Below the pieces are notes generated by a model. The model was not told the DNA's origin. It searched no databases and saw only the letters and a program-made list of their open reading frames with translations. 64,000 bases of DNA, taken from Streptomyces seoulensis. GTDB taxonomy: Bacteria > Actinomycetota > Actinomycetes > Streptomycetales > Streptomycetaceae. Position numbers and translations under genes: made by a program. This document shows positions 15,728 through 23,167 of the stretch, piece after piece; within the stretch, counting starts at the first letter, position 1; the number at the start of each line of letters is the position of its first letter. The stretch is taken from the NCBI RefSeq assembly GCF_022846655.1, contig NZ_AP025667.1, forward strand, positions 3,385,001-3,449,000. The letters are read 5' to 3'.

Positions 15728-17034
15728 CGCTCCTCCAGGTTCCGGTACCAGTCGGCGGCCTCGGACAGGTCGAGGCCACTGGCGCCCGCACCGGAGCGGC
15801 GCACGGAGAGGATCTGGTCGACGCCCATGCGGCCCTCCTCGAAGGCGAGCGCCCCGCCGACCAGGTACAGCCGCCACACGCGGGCCGTCTCCTCGCCGAC
15901 CAGGGCGACGACGTCGTCCCAGCGGCGCTCCAGGGTCTCGTACCAGGCGGCGACGGTGCGCACGTAGTGCTCGCGCATCGACTCCGTCGAGCGCACCTCC
16001 AGGCCGGCCGCCTCCAGGAGGGAGACCGTGTCACCGAGGGGCCGCATGTGCATGTCGGGCGCGATGTACGCCTCGATGAACGCGCCGCCGCCCGGCGCCG
16101 TCGTGCCCCGCGACATCTGCTGGACCATCACCCGGCCCCCGGGGCGCACCATGCGGTGCAGGGAGGCGGCGAAGGCGGGGTACTCGGCGTCGCCGACGTG
16201 CTCGCCCATCTCGACGGTGGCGACGGCGTCGTAGGCCGAGCCGGTGATGTCGCGGTAGTCCTGGCACACCACCTCCACCCGCTCCTCGAGGCCGCGTTCG
16301 CGCACCTGCTCACGGACGTACGCGGCCTGTTCGCGGGCCAGGGTGACGGCGGTGACCCGGGCCTTGTGGTGCTCGGCGGCGTACAGGGTGAGCGAGCCCC
16401 AGCCGCAGCCGATGTCGAGCAGCCGGGCGCCGGGGGTGAGGCCGAGCTTGCGGCAGATCAGTTCCAGCTTGGCGCGCTGGGCGTCGGCGGGGTCCATGTC
16501 CTCGGCGGTCCAGTAGCCGCACGAGTAGGCCATGGTGTCGTCGAGGAGAAGGCGGTAGAAGTCGTTGGACAGGTCGTAGTGGTGGCTGATCGCGGCGCGG
16601 TCGCGGGCCTTGGTGTGGCGGCCGCCGCGCAGCCGGGCCTGGGAGGCGGGTGCGGGCGGGCGGGGCCCGACGACGCCGAGCCGCGTGGCCTCCCCGAGCG
16701 CGCGGACCCGGTCCGCCAGGGAGAGCCTCGGGGTGTGCGCGCCCCGTTCGCGCGCGGACTTCCAGGCGGCGCGCAGTCCCTCGGCGAGGTCGCCCTCGAC
16801 GTCGATTTCGCCGGTGACGTACGCCTGGGCGAGGCCGAGCTCTCCGGGCTCCCAGAGCAGACGGCGCAGGGCCCGCCGGGAGCGCAGTACGACCACGGGG
16901 GCGTCGGACGGGCCGGTCTCGCTTCCGTCCCACGCGCGCAGCCGGACCGGCAGCGGGGCGCCGAGCGCGTCTTCGACGAGCGCGGCCAGCCGATGCGCGG
17001 CGCCGGTGCGGACGGGGGTGCGGACGTCGGTCAT
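15724..17034 (-). CDS. Cyclopropane-fatty-acid-synthase-type methyltransferase (second copy)
   Basis: This 436-aa protein has an N-terminal SCP2-like lipid-binding region (1-140) and a SAM-methyltransferase domain (LDIGCGWGSLTLYAAEHH; VEMGEHVG). The HHYDLSNDFYRLLLDDTMAYSCGYW signature is that of the CFA/mycolic-acid cyclopropane synthase family, which methylates double bonds in membrane phospholipid acyl chains. It overlaps both neighbours by 4 bases. The homologous mycobacterial locus has a single methyltransferase (ufaA1). Confidence 0.9.
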   Translation of the reverse strand: MTDVRTPVRTGAAHRLAALVEDALGAPLPVRLRAWDGSETGPSDAPVVVLRSRRALRRLLWEPGELGLAQAYVTGEIDVEGDLAEGLRAAWKSARERGAHTPRLSLADRVRALGEATRLGVVGPRPPAPASQARLRGGRHTKARDRAAISHHYDLSNDFYRLLLDDTMAYSCGYWTAEDMDPADAQRAKLELICRKLGLTPGARLLDIGCGWGSLTLYAAEHHKARVTAVTLAREQAAYVREQVRERGLEERVEVVCQDYRDITGSAYDAVATVEMGEHVGDAEYPAFAASLHRMVRPGGRVMVQQMSRGTTAPGGGAFIEAYIAPDMHMRPLGDTVSLLEAAGLEVRSTESMREHYVRTVAAWYETLERRWDDVVALVGEETARVWRLYLVGGALAFEEGRMGVDQILSVRRSGAGASGLDLSEAADWYRNLEER

Positions 17035-18311
17035 CGGGTGGGCTCCTTGGTGAACAGGTACTGCTGGACGTCGAGGTAGCCGGAGCGGAATCCGGCCTCG
17101 GAGTAGGCGAGGTAGAAGGTCCACAGGCGGCGGAAGACGGCGTCGAAGCCGAGGTCGTCGACCTCCTCGGCGCGCTCGGTGAACCGTTCGCGCCACAGCC
17201 TGAGGGTCTCGGCGTAGTGCGCGCCGAAGGCGTCGCGGCGGGTGACGCCGAGCCCGGTGTGCTCCCGGACGATCTCGTCGACGGCCTCGACGGAGGGCAG
17301 CAGGCCGCCGGGGAAGATGTACTTCTGGATCCAGGTGTGGGTGTCGCGGGAGGCGAGCATCCGGTCGTGCGGCATGGTGATGGCCTGGAGTGCGACGCGG
17401 CCGCCGGGGGCGAGGCGATCGTCGAGGGTGCGGAAGTAGACGGGCCAGAACTCGGCCCCCACCGCTTCGATCATCTCCACGCTGACGATGGCGTCGTAGG
17501 TGCCCTCGGCCTCGCGGTAGTCGCACAGTTCGATGGCGACCCGGTCGGCGAGGCCCGCCTCACGCACCCGCTGCCGGGCGAGGTCGCGCTGTTCGCGGGA
17601 GAGGGTCAGCGAGGTGACGTGGGCGCCGCGGGCGGCGGCGCGCAGGGCGAGTTCGCCCCAGCCGGTGCCGATCTCCAGCAACCGGGTGCCCTCGCCGACC
17701 TCGGCGAGGTCCAGCAGCCGGTCGATCTTGCGGTGCTGGGCGGCGGGGAGCAGGGCGTGCTCGGCGGGGAAGCCGCGGAAGACGGCGGAGGAGTAGGTGA
17801 GGGTGTCGTCGAGGAAGAGGGCGAAGAGGTCGTTGGACAGGTCGTAGTGGCGGCTGATGTTGTCGCGGGCGCCGGTCGCGGTGTTGCGCTGGGCGGCGGG
17901 CTGTCGCAGCGCCCACAGGCGGCGCAGGCGCTGCAGCGGGGCGGGGACGAGGTCGGCGGCATGGGCGGCGAGCACGGTGAGCGCGCCGACCAGGTCGGGG
18001 GCGTCCCACTCCCCCGCCATGTACGACTCGCCGAAGCCGATCAGGCCCGTGGTGCCGATGCGGGCGTGGAAGGCGTCCGGGTCCCGCACCTCTATGAGCG
18101 GTCCGCCCAGGCCCAGGGTGGTGCCGTCGGGGAACCGGACACGCAGCGGCAGCCCGCCGAGTGCGTGCCGTACGACGGCGGCGGCGACGGTCCGCACCGG
18201 CCAGGACGCCTTGGGCACGGCGGCCACGTCGGGCCAGCGGCCGGCGTCCACCGGGGCCGGGACCGCGGCTTCCTCGGTCCTGGTCGTGGGGCGGGGGTGG
18301 GCTGTGGTCAT
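17031..18311 (-). CDS. Cyclopropane-fatty-acid-synthase-type methyltransferase (first copy, ufaA1-like)
   Basis: This 426-aa protein has an N-terminal lipid-binding region and a SAM domain (LLEIGTGWGELALRAAARGAHV; VSVEMIEAVG), with HYDLSNDLFALFLDDTLTYSSAVF as the family signature and HTWIQKYIFPGGLLPS near the active site. It differs widely from the second copy, so the pair is an old duplication or two separate acquisitions. The VSVEMIEAVG variant and its position directly after DUF1365 make it the closer match to ufaA1. Overlaps of 4 bases on both sides indicate one mRNA. Confidence 0.9.
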   Translation of the reverse strand: MTTAHPRPTTRTEEAAVPAPVDAGRWPDVAAVPKASWPVRTVAAAVVRHALGGLPLRVRFPDGTTLGLGGPLIEVRDPDAFHARIGTTGLIGFGESYMAGEWDAPDLVGALTVLAAHAADLVPAPLQRLRRLWALRQPAAQRNTATGARDNISRHYDLSNDLFALFLDDTLTYSSAVFRGFPAEHALLPAAQHRKIDRLLDLAEVGEGTRLLEIGTGWGELALRAAARGAHVTSLTLSREQRDLARQRVREAGLADRVAIELCDYREAEGTYDAIVSVEMIEAVGAEFWPVYFRTLDDRLAPGGRVALQAITMPHDRMLASRDTHTWIQKYIFPGGLLPSVEAVDEIVREHTGLGVTRRDAFGAHYAETLRLWRERFTERAEEVDDLGFDAVFRRLWTFYLAYSEAGFRSGYLDVQQYLFTKEPTR

Positions 18312-19045
18312 GTGGCGTTCTCCGGGTCGTGGCGGACCTGGCGCGGTTGCACCGGCAGGCCCCTGAGGAACAGGCGGATGCCGTGGAAACGGATGGCGGC
18401 CGACACCGCGAGGGTCGACCAGGGATGACGCAGGGACAGACGCAGCAGCGCGCCCGGGGTGGCCGGGCGGCGGGTGCCGTGCACGGTGGCGGTGAAGGGC
18501 GGGCTGCCGGGCCGGTCCAGGCGCAGGGACAGCTTCAGGCGCTCGCCGGGCAGCGGGAGCCGCATGTGGTAGCTGCCGTCCACCGGATAGAAGGGCGAGA
18601 CGTAGAACTCCTTGTCCACGTCGGCCCGTCCGGCCGCGTCGGTGTGCAGCAGGTAGGCGTGGCGGCCGCCGTAGGTGTTGTGGACCTCGGCCACCACACA
18701 GCGGGGGCGGCCGTCGGCGTCGTGGCACCAGTACAGGGTGAGGGGGTTGAAGACGTGGCCGAGGACGCGGGCGTGGGTGAGCATGACGACGCGGCCGCCG
18801 CCGAGGTCGATGCCGTGCTCGGCGAGGAAACCGTCGAGCGCGGCCCGGATCGAGGGGGCGCGGCCGGTGAAGTGGTCGCGGGCCCGGAACCGGGCCAACG
18901 GCCTCAGCGGCAGTGGCAGTTCGGGTATGTGATCGGTGTCGATCAGCCACATGTAGGTGCGGTGGCGCAGTGCGTGGCGCACGGGGGCGCGGCGCGTGTG
19001 CCGGATGACGCACGGGTAGAGGGCGGGGGCGCCCGGCGCGCTCAC
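18308..19045 (-). CDS. DUF1365 family protein
   Basis: This 245-aa protein starts at GTG 19045. The family pattern is present: an N-terminal RHRTYMWLID, VMLTHARVLGHVFNPLTLYWCHDADG, and EVHNTYGGRHAYLL...KEFYVSPFYPVDGSYHM. DUF1365 proteins almost always lie between an amine-oxidase-like flavoprotein and a CFA-type methyltransferase, as here, and take part in fatty-acid modification linked to oxidative or singlet-oxygen stress in some bacteria. The exact reaction is unknown. Confidence 0.88.
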   Translation of the reverse strand: MSAPGAPALYPCVIRHTRRAPVRHALRHRTYMWLIDTDHIPELPLPLRPLARFRARDHFTGRAPSIRAALDGFLAEHGIDLGGGRVVMLTHARVLGHVFNPLTLYWCHDADGRPRCVVAEVHNTYGGRHAYLLHTDAAGRADVDKEFYVSPFYPVDGSYHMRLPLPGERLKLSLRLDRPGSPPFTATVHGTRRPATPGALLRLSLRHPWSTLAVSAAIRFHGIRLFLRGLPVQPRQVRHDPENAT

Positions 19046-20298
19046 CAGGTCACCCCCAGCGCCTTGGCGGCCGCGACGCCGCTGCGGCAGCCGTCCTCGT
19101 GGAACCCCCAGCCGTGGTAGGCGCCGGCGAACGCGGTGACGGAGGTGGCGAGTTCGGGCAGTCGCTGCTGGGCGGCGACCGACTCAGGGGTGTAGACGGG
19201 GTGTTCGTAGTTCATCCGGGCCAGGACGCGCGCGGGGTCGACGCGGTCCTCGCCGCCGAGGGTGACGAGGTAGCGCTGGGAGGCGTCGAGACGCTGGAGC
19301 CGGTTCATGTCGTAGGTGACGCGTACCCGGTCCGAGCCGGCCGAACAGTTCGGCATGAGGTAGTTCCAGGAGGCGCGGGCGCCGGGGGCCCGGGGCAGCA
19401 GGGCGGCGTCGGTGTGCAGCAGGGTGGTGTTCCGGGAGTAGCGGAAGGCGCCCAGGACCTCCTTCTCGTCCCGGGTGGCGTCGCCGAGCAGCCGGAGCGC
19501 CTGGTCGGGGTGGACGGCGACGACGACCTGGTCGTAGGAGTCGGTGGCGCCGTCCTGCGTGGTGATGTCGACGCCGTCGGCGTGGCGCAGCAGGGTACGG
19601 ACCGGGGTGCCGGTGCGCACCTCCTGGACCTCCGCCGCGACCCGGTCGACATAGCTGCGTGAGCCGCCGGTCACGGTCCGCCATACGGGTGAGCCGGTGA
19701 CGGAGAGCATGCCGTGGTGGGCGAGGAACCTGAAGAGGTAGGCGGCAGGGTAGTGCTGCGCCGTCTCCGCGTCGCAGGACCAGACGCAGGAGACCAGCGG
19801 GGTCATGAAGTGGGCCCGGAAGTACGGGGAGAAGCCCGCCCGGTCCAGGAACTGCCCGAGCGTGAGGGTCGATCCGGGTGCACGCTCCAGCAGGGCGCGG
19901 GCGGCCCGGTGGAAGGCGGGGACCTCGGCGAGCATCCGCAGGTAGGGGCCGCGCAGGAGGTTGCGGGGCTGGGCGAGCAGTCCGCCCGCGCCGCGCGCTC
20001 CGGCGTACTCCAGTCCGCAGCCCTCGCAGCGGACGGACATGCTCATCTCCGACTCCTGCGTGGTGACGCCAAGTTCACGGAAGAGGCGGAGCAGGTTCGG
20101 ATAGGTGCGCCGGTTGTGCACGATGAAGCCGGAGTCGACCCGGTCGATGCGGCCGTCCGGGGCTATGAGGTCGTGCGTGTGGGCGTGGCCGCCGAGGCGG
20201 TCGTCAGCCTCGTACAGGGTGACGTGGTGGGCCCGGCGCAGCACATGTGCGGCGGTGAGTCCGGCGACTCCGCTGCCCACGACGGCGATTCGGCGCAT
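19042..20298 (-). CDS. FAD-dependent amine-oxidase-like oxidoreductase
   Basis: This 418-aa protein opens with a Rossmann FAD-binding motif (VVGSGVAGLTAAHVL, then YEADDRLGGHAHT) and ends with the family's FAGAYHGWGFHEDGCRSGVAAAKALG. It heads the five-gene overlapping operon down to 14924. The equivalent at the mycobacterial sigK locus is Rv0449c. It probably reduces or desaturates a phospholipid acyl chain together with the CFA-type enzymes; the substrate is inferred. It follows the fasciclin gene on the same strand, separated by a hairpin. Confidence 0.9.
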   Translation of the reverse strand: MRRIAVVGSGVAGLTAAHVLRRAHHVTLYEADDRLGGHAHTHDLIAPDGRIDRVDSGFIVHNRRTYPNLLRLFRELGVTTQESEMSMSVRCEGCGLEYAGARGAGGLLAQPRNLLRGPYLRMLAEVPAFHRAARALLERAPGSTLTLGQFLDRAGFSPYFRAHFMTPLVSCVWSCDAETAQHYPAAYLFRFLAHHGMLSVTGSPVWRTVTGGSRSYVDRVAAEVQEVRTGTPVRTLLRHADGVDITTQDGATDSYDQVVVAVHPDQALRLLGDATRDEKEVLGAFRYSRNTTLLHTDAALLPRAPGARASWNYLMPNCSAGSDRVRVTYDMNRLQRLDASQRYLVTLGGEDRVDPARVLARMNYEHPVYTPESVAAQQRLPELATSVTAFAGAYHGWGFHEDGCRSGVAAAKALGVTW

Positions 20299-20344
20299 CG
20301 AGCGTTTCCTTCCTTGAATGGCGACGGACTGGAGAAAGGGCTGG

Positions 20345-20385
20345 GCGCCCGCTCGCTCCGAGGGGTCTGCGGAGCGGGCGGGCGC
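20345..20385 (-). terminator. Hairpin between the fasciclin gene and the lipid operon
   Basis: A 16-bp stem with one wobble pair (20345-20360 with 20370-20385) follows the fasciclin stop by 17 bases on the minus strand. It could end the fasciclin transcript or cut read-through into the flavoprotein operon, since I see no SigK-like promoter between the two genes. Confidence 0.65.
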
Positions 20386-20401
20386 TGCTGGTGGGGCCGG
20401 G

Positions 20402-21049
20402 TCAGCTCTTGGGCATCAGGACGGAGTCGATGATGTAGACGTTGGCGTTGGCCGTCTTGACGTTGCCGCAGACGACGTTGGCGGAGCCGTTGACCTTGTA
20501 GGACTCACCGGAACCCGAGGTCATGAGCTTGGACTTCTCCAGAGTGTCGAAGGAGCCGTTCTCCAGGTCCTTCGGCGCCAGCTTCTTGCCCACGACGTGG
20601 TAGGTCAGGATCTTGGTGAGCTGGGCCTTGTCGTTGAGGACCTTGTCCAGCGTCGCCTTCGGGATCTTGTTGAAGGCGTCGTTGGTCGGCGCGAACACCG
20701 TGATGTTCTGCGCGTTGTTCAGGGTGTCGACCAGACCGGCCTTCTTCACCGCCGTGACCAGCGTCGACAGCGCCGGGTTGTTCGAAGCAGCCGTGGCCAC
20801 CGGGTCCTTGGCCATACCGTCGAAGGAACCCGCGCCGTTCTTCGGCACCGACGAACACGCCGGACCGAACGGCTCGTCCATGCCGCTCATGCCCTCACTG
20901 GCCTTCGGCGAGGAGGCGGCGGGCGACGACGACCCGGACTTGCCGTTGTCCTTCTCGCTGCCGGAGGAGCAGGCGCTCAGCGCCAGCGGCAGCACCGCCG
21001 CGGCGGCGAGGGTGACGGCGGCACGGCGGGTGCGGGTGGTGGTCATCAT
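20402..21049 (-). CDS. Fasciclin-domain lipoprotein (MPT83-like)
   Basis: This 215-aa protein has a lipoprotein signal peptide ending LSAC (lipobox), a Ser/Gly-rich spacer to about residue 55 and one FAS1 domain (NPALSTLVTAVKKAGLVDTLNNA..ITVFAPTNDAFNKIPKATLDKVL..LTKILTYHVVGKKL...ANVYIIDSVLMP). In mycobacteria the fasciclin lipoprotein MPT83 and its secreted paralogue MPT70 are the main SigK targets. Here the gene lies directly upstream of the sigK-linked lipid operon and behind a SigK-like promoter. Tandem ATGs at 21049 and 21046; AGGAG lies 11 bases upstream. Confidence 0.92.
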   Translation of the reverse strand: MMTTTRTRRAAVTLAAAAVLPLALSACSSGSEKDNGKSGSSSPAASSPKASEGMSGMDEPFGPACSSVPKNGAGSFDGMAKDPVATAASNNPALSTLVTAVKKAGLVDTLNNAQNITVFAPTNDAFNKIPKATLDKVLNDKAQLTKILTYHVVGKKLAPKDLENGSFDTLEKSKLMTSGSGESYKVNGSANVVCGNVKTANANVYIIDSVLMPKS

Positions 21050-21207
21050 TTCTCTGTCATCTCCTGAGGGTGGCGCGCGGCGGGTGCCGCGCCGGGATTC
21101 GTCAAGGGCAAGAAGTGGTCCGGGGCGGTGGCCGTACGGCCAAGGGTGTGGCCGCCCTCGGAGGGCTGCCAGAGGAGGGGGCGCGGGCCGCCGAAGGGCC
21201 GGGCCGC

Positions 21208-21257
21208 GGCGGCACCGGAGCAGACGGAGGGCCCGGCCGGGGCGGCACCGGAGCAGA
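21208..21257. repeat. 17-bp direct repeat in the fasciclin leader
   Basis: GGCGGCACCGGAGCAGA occurs at 21208-21224 and 21241-21257, 33 bp apart, within the predicted 5' leader of the fasciclin mRNA. Function unknown. Confidence 0.7.
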
Positions 21258-21447
21258 TGGAGTCGGGGCGCCCCGTGGCAGCCCGCGCCCCGACTCCGCC
21301 GAAGAGAAGGCCCCGGGCGGCCGCCACCGCCCGGTTCCGGGTCGCCGGCGCGGCACACCCCGCGGGCAGCCCGCTCGACGCGCCCGGTGCGGAGTGCGCC
21401 GGGCCGCCCGGCGACCGGTGGTTCTTCTCTTCATCCCTCACGTGGGG

Positions 21448-21476
21448 AATCCGGACCTGCGGCGGAAGCGGATTGG
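21448..21476 (-). promoter_or_regulatory. Putative SigK-type promoter of the fasciclin gene
   Basis: On the minus strand CCAATCC (21476-21470), a 16-nt spacer and CGGATT (21453-21448) reproduce the boxes upstream of sigK, including the preceding GTGA. It lies about 400 bases before the fasciclin start, implying a long leader. Confidence 0.7.
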
Positions 21477-21510
21477 TCACTCCCCCGATCGGGTGAAATA
21501 AAGATCGAAA

Positions 21511-21539
21511 CCAATCCGCGAGGGCTCCGGCCTCGGATG
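21511..21539 (+). promoter_or_regulatory. Putative SigK-type promoter of the 80-aa gene
   Basis: CCAATCC (21511-21517), a 16-nt spacer and CGGATG (21534-21539) face right, 49 bases before the small gene at 21589. The spacer ends GGCCT, as in the sigK promoter. Confidence 0.6.
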
Positions 21540-21548
21540 AAAAGCCCT

Positions 21549-21566
21549 CCGACGGGCGCCCGTCGG
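21549..21566. promoter_or_regulatory. 18-bp perfect palindrome at the predicted transcript start
   Basis: CCGACGGGCGCCCGTCGG is fully self-complementary and begins about 10 bases after the -10 box of the rightward SigK-like promoter. It could be an operator for a dimeric repressor or a 5'-terminal hairpin in the mRNA. Confidence 0.5.
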
Positions 21567-21588
21567 CCTCCGCGCTTACGATCCCCAC

Positions 21589-21831
21589 GTGGCAGACATT
21601 CCCGACAGCCTCATCGCACTGGAACGGTCCGCCGAGGTGGAGCGCGCCAGGCTGGCCGGTCTCACCGGGAGCGAGTACGACGCCCAGCGGCGCCGCTGGC
21701 GCACGGCCTACGACGCCGTGTGCGCGGCCATCGCCGACCGGTCGGCCGAGACCGGCGAGGACCGGTGCGCACTGGAGCGGGCCGTCCAGGAGGCGATGCG
21801 GCACACGCAGGAGGACCCCGCCGTCGAGTAG
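21589..21831 (+). CDS. 80-aa hypothetical protein, candidate SigK-regulon member
   Basis: It starts at GTG 21589 with no clear ribosome binding site. The sequence is a charged, helical protein with no signal peptide or cysteine pair (one Cys at about 47 and another near 60). It begins ADIPDSLIALERSAEVERARLAGL and looks like a short coiled coil. The family is one I know only as hypothetical in actinobacteria. Interest comes from the SigK-like promoter and palindrome just upstream. Confidence 0.7.
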   Translation: MADIPDSLIALERSAEVERARLAGLTGSEYDAQRRRWRTAYDAVCAAIADRSAETGEDRCALERAVQEAMRHTQEDPAVE

Positions 21832-21901
21832 CGGGACCCCGGGCAGCCTCCTCGGAGCACTCCGGCATGCGGCGGCCGTGGTCCTGGGCCACCCTCGGGA
21901 C

Positions 21902-22126
21902 ATGACCCCGGACATCCCCGTCGTGATCTACCCGCCCGCCCCCGACGGGGGCAGGCGGGTGCGTGTCGGGGACCGGTTCGTCGGCATGGCCTACACGGTG
22001 CTGGACGTCGTGGAGTTCCTGCGCCGGGCCGGGCCGGAGGTCCTGGCGTCGTTGGAGGAGACGGACGTCGTGAGCGCGGGGTGGGTCGAGTGGCGGGGCG
22101 CGGGTCCACGGGAGTGGCCCCGCTGA
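21902..22126 (+). CDS. 74-aa hypothetical protein
   Basis: It starts at ATG 21902 (weak GGGA site); an ATG 24 bases upstream is less likely. The sequence (VVIYPPAPDGGRRVRVGDRFVGMAYTVLDVVEFLRRAG...WVEWRG) has good codon bias and a beta-rich start then a helix. I do not recognise a function. It follows the 80-aa gene on the same strand after 70 bases. Confidence 0.65.
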   Translation: MTPDIPVVIYPPAPDGGRRVRVGDRFVGMAYTVLDVVEFLRRAGPEVLASLEETDVVSAGWVEWRGAGPREWPR

Positions 22127-22268
22127 ACACGGGAACCCGGCGTCCCACCCGGTGGCGAACCGCCGTACCGGCGGCCCGAGATGGACGGGCGCGGGGAGCC
22201 TGGTCCAGATGAGAGCGCGAGCCGGCGCACCGGCCCGTCAGGTCCGAACGCTATGAGGAGCGACCGTC

Positions 22269-23129
22269 ATGCCCAAGCAGATCGAGCACGTCATCCAGGA
22301 CATCGAGGACCGCAGCGCGCTCGACGCCGTCTCCGGCAAGGCCGCCGCCCTGGTGAACCGGGTCACCGAGCCGACCGCGGTCAAGAACGCGCTCTCCGGG
22401 GTCTGGCTGGGCCACGCCCTGCACCCGGTGCTCACCGACATCCCCATCGGCGCCTGGGGCATGGCCACACTGCTGGACCTGACGGCGGGCGAACGCGGCG
22501 CCCGGGCGGCCCGCAGGCTCGTCGGCTTCGGCCTGCTCGCCGCCGTACCGACGGCCGCGACCGGCGCCTCCGACTGGGCCGACACCATCGGGCCCACCCA
22601 GCGGGTCGGTCTGGTGCACGGCATGCTCAACAGCGCGGCGACCGTGCTGCAGGCCGCGTCCTGGGTGTCCCGGCTGACCGGACGCCGGCGCGCCGGAGTG
22701 GTGCTGAGCGGGGTGGGCCTCGGCCTGACGGGCGCCTCCGCGTACCTGGGCGGGCATCTGTCGTACGTCAACGGGATCGGCGTCAATCACACGGCCTTCG
22801 AGGAGCCGACGGGCAAGTGGACGGACGTGGCGGCGCTGACGTCGCTGGTGGAGGACAAGCCGCTGCGCGTCGACGCGGGCGGTGTGCCGGTGGTGCTGGT
22901 GCGGCACGGCGGGACGGTGAAGGCCCTCTCGGCCACCTGCACCCACGCCGGGGGCCCGCTGGACGAGGGCAAGGTCGACGCGGACGGCTGCATCCACTGC
23001 CCCTGGCACGGCAGCGCGTTCCGGCTCTCGGACGGCGAGGTCACGCGGGGTCCGGCTACGGTGGCGCAGCCGGACTGGGACGTGAAGATCTCCCAGGACC
23101 GGGTGCTGGTGCGGGCCGCGAACGCCTGA
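22269..23129 (+). CDS. DUF2231 membrane domain fused to a Rieske [2Fe-2S] domain
   Basis: This 286-aa protein starts at ATG 22269 behind GAGGAG. The first 165 residues hold a DUF2231 domain with about four membrane helices and the conserved WLGHALHPVLTDIPIGAWGMATLLDL. The last 105 residues are a Rieske ferredoxin with both cluster motifs (C-T-H-A-G-G and C-P-W-H-G). It is a predicted membrane-bound electron carrier; partners are unknown. The DUF2231 histidines suggest possible haem or metal binding. Confidence 0.88.
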   Translation: MPKQIEHVIQDIEDRSALDAVSGKAAALVNRVTEPTAVKNALSGVWLGHALHPVLTDIPIGAWGMATLLDLTAGERGARAARRLVGFGLLAAVPTAATGASDWADTIGPTQRVGLVHGMLNSAATVLQAASWVSRLTGRRRAGVVLSGVGLGLTGASAYLGGHLSYVNGIGVNHTAFEEPTGKWTDVAALTSLVEDKPLRVDAGGVPVVLVRHGGTVKALSATCTHAGGPLDEGKVDADGCIHCPWHGSAFRLSDGEVTRGPATVAQPDWDVKISQDRVLVRAANA

Positions 23130-23167
23130 ACCGGCGGCATGGGCGGGTCGGGTGAGGCGGCGCCGGG

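Larger units (their letters stand above)
21050..21588. other. 539-bp divergent control region of the SigK locus
   Basis: This gap holds two divergent SigK-like promoters (21448-21476 minus, 21511-21539 plus), a CCCGATCGGG palindrome between them (21484-21493) and an 18-bp palindrome at 21549-21566. From the minus promoter to the fasciclin start is about 390 bases of GC-rich leader containing a 17-bp direct repeat. A 110-codon Arg/Pro-rich frame (21434 down to 21102) starts about where the transcript should begin, but its composition looks like an artefact of GC content. Confidence 0.6.
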
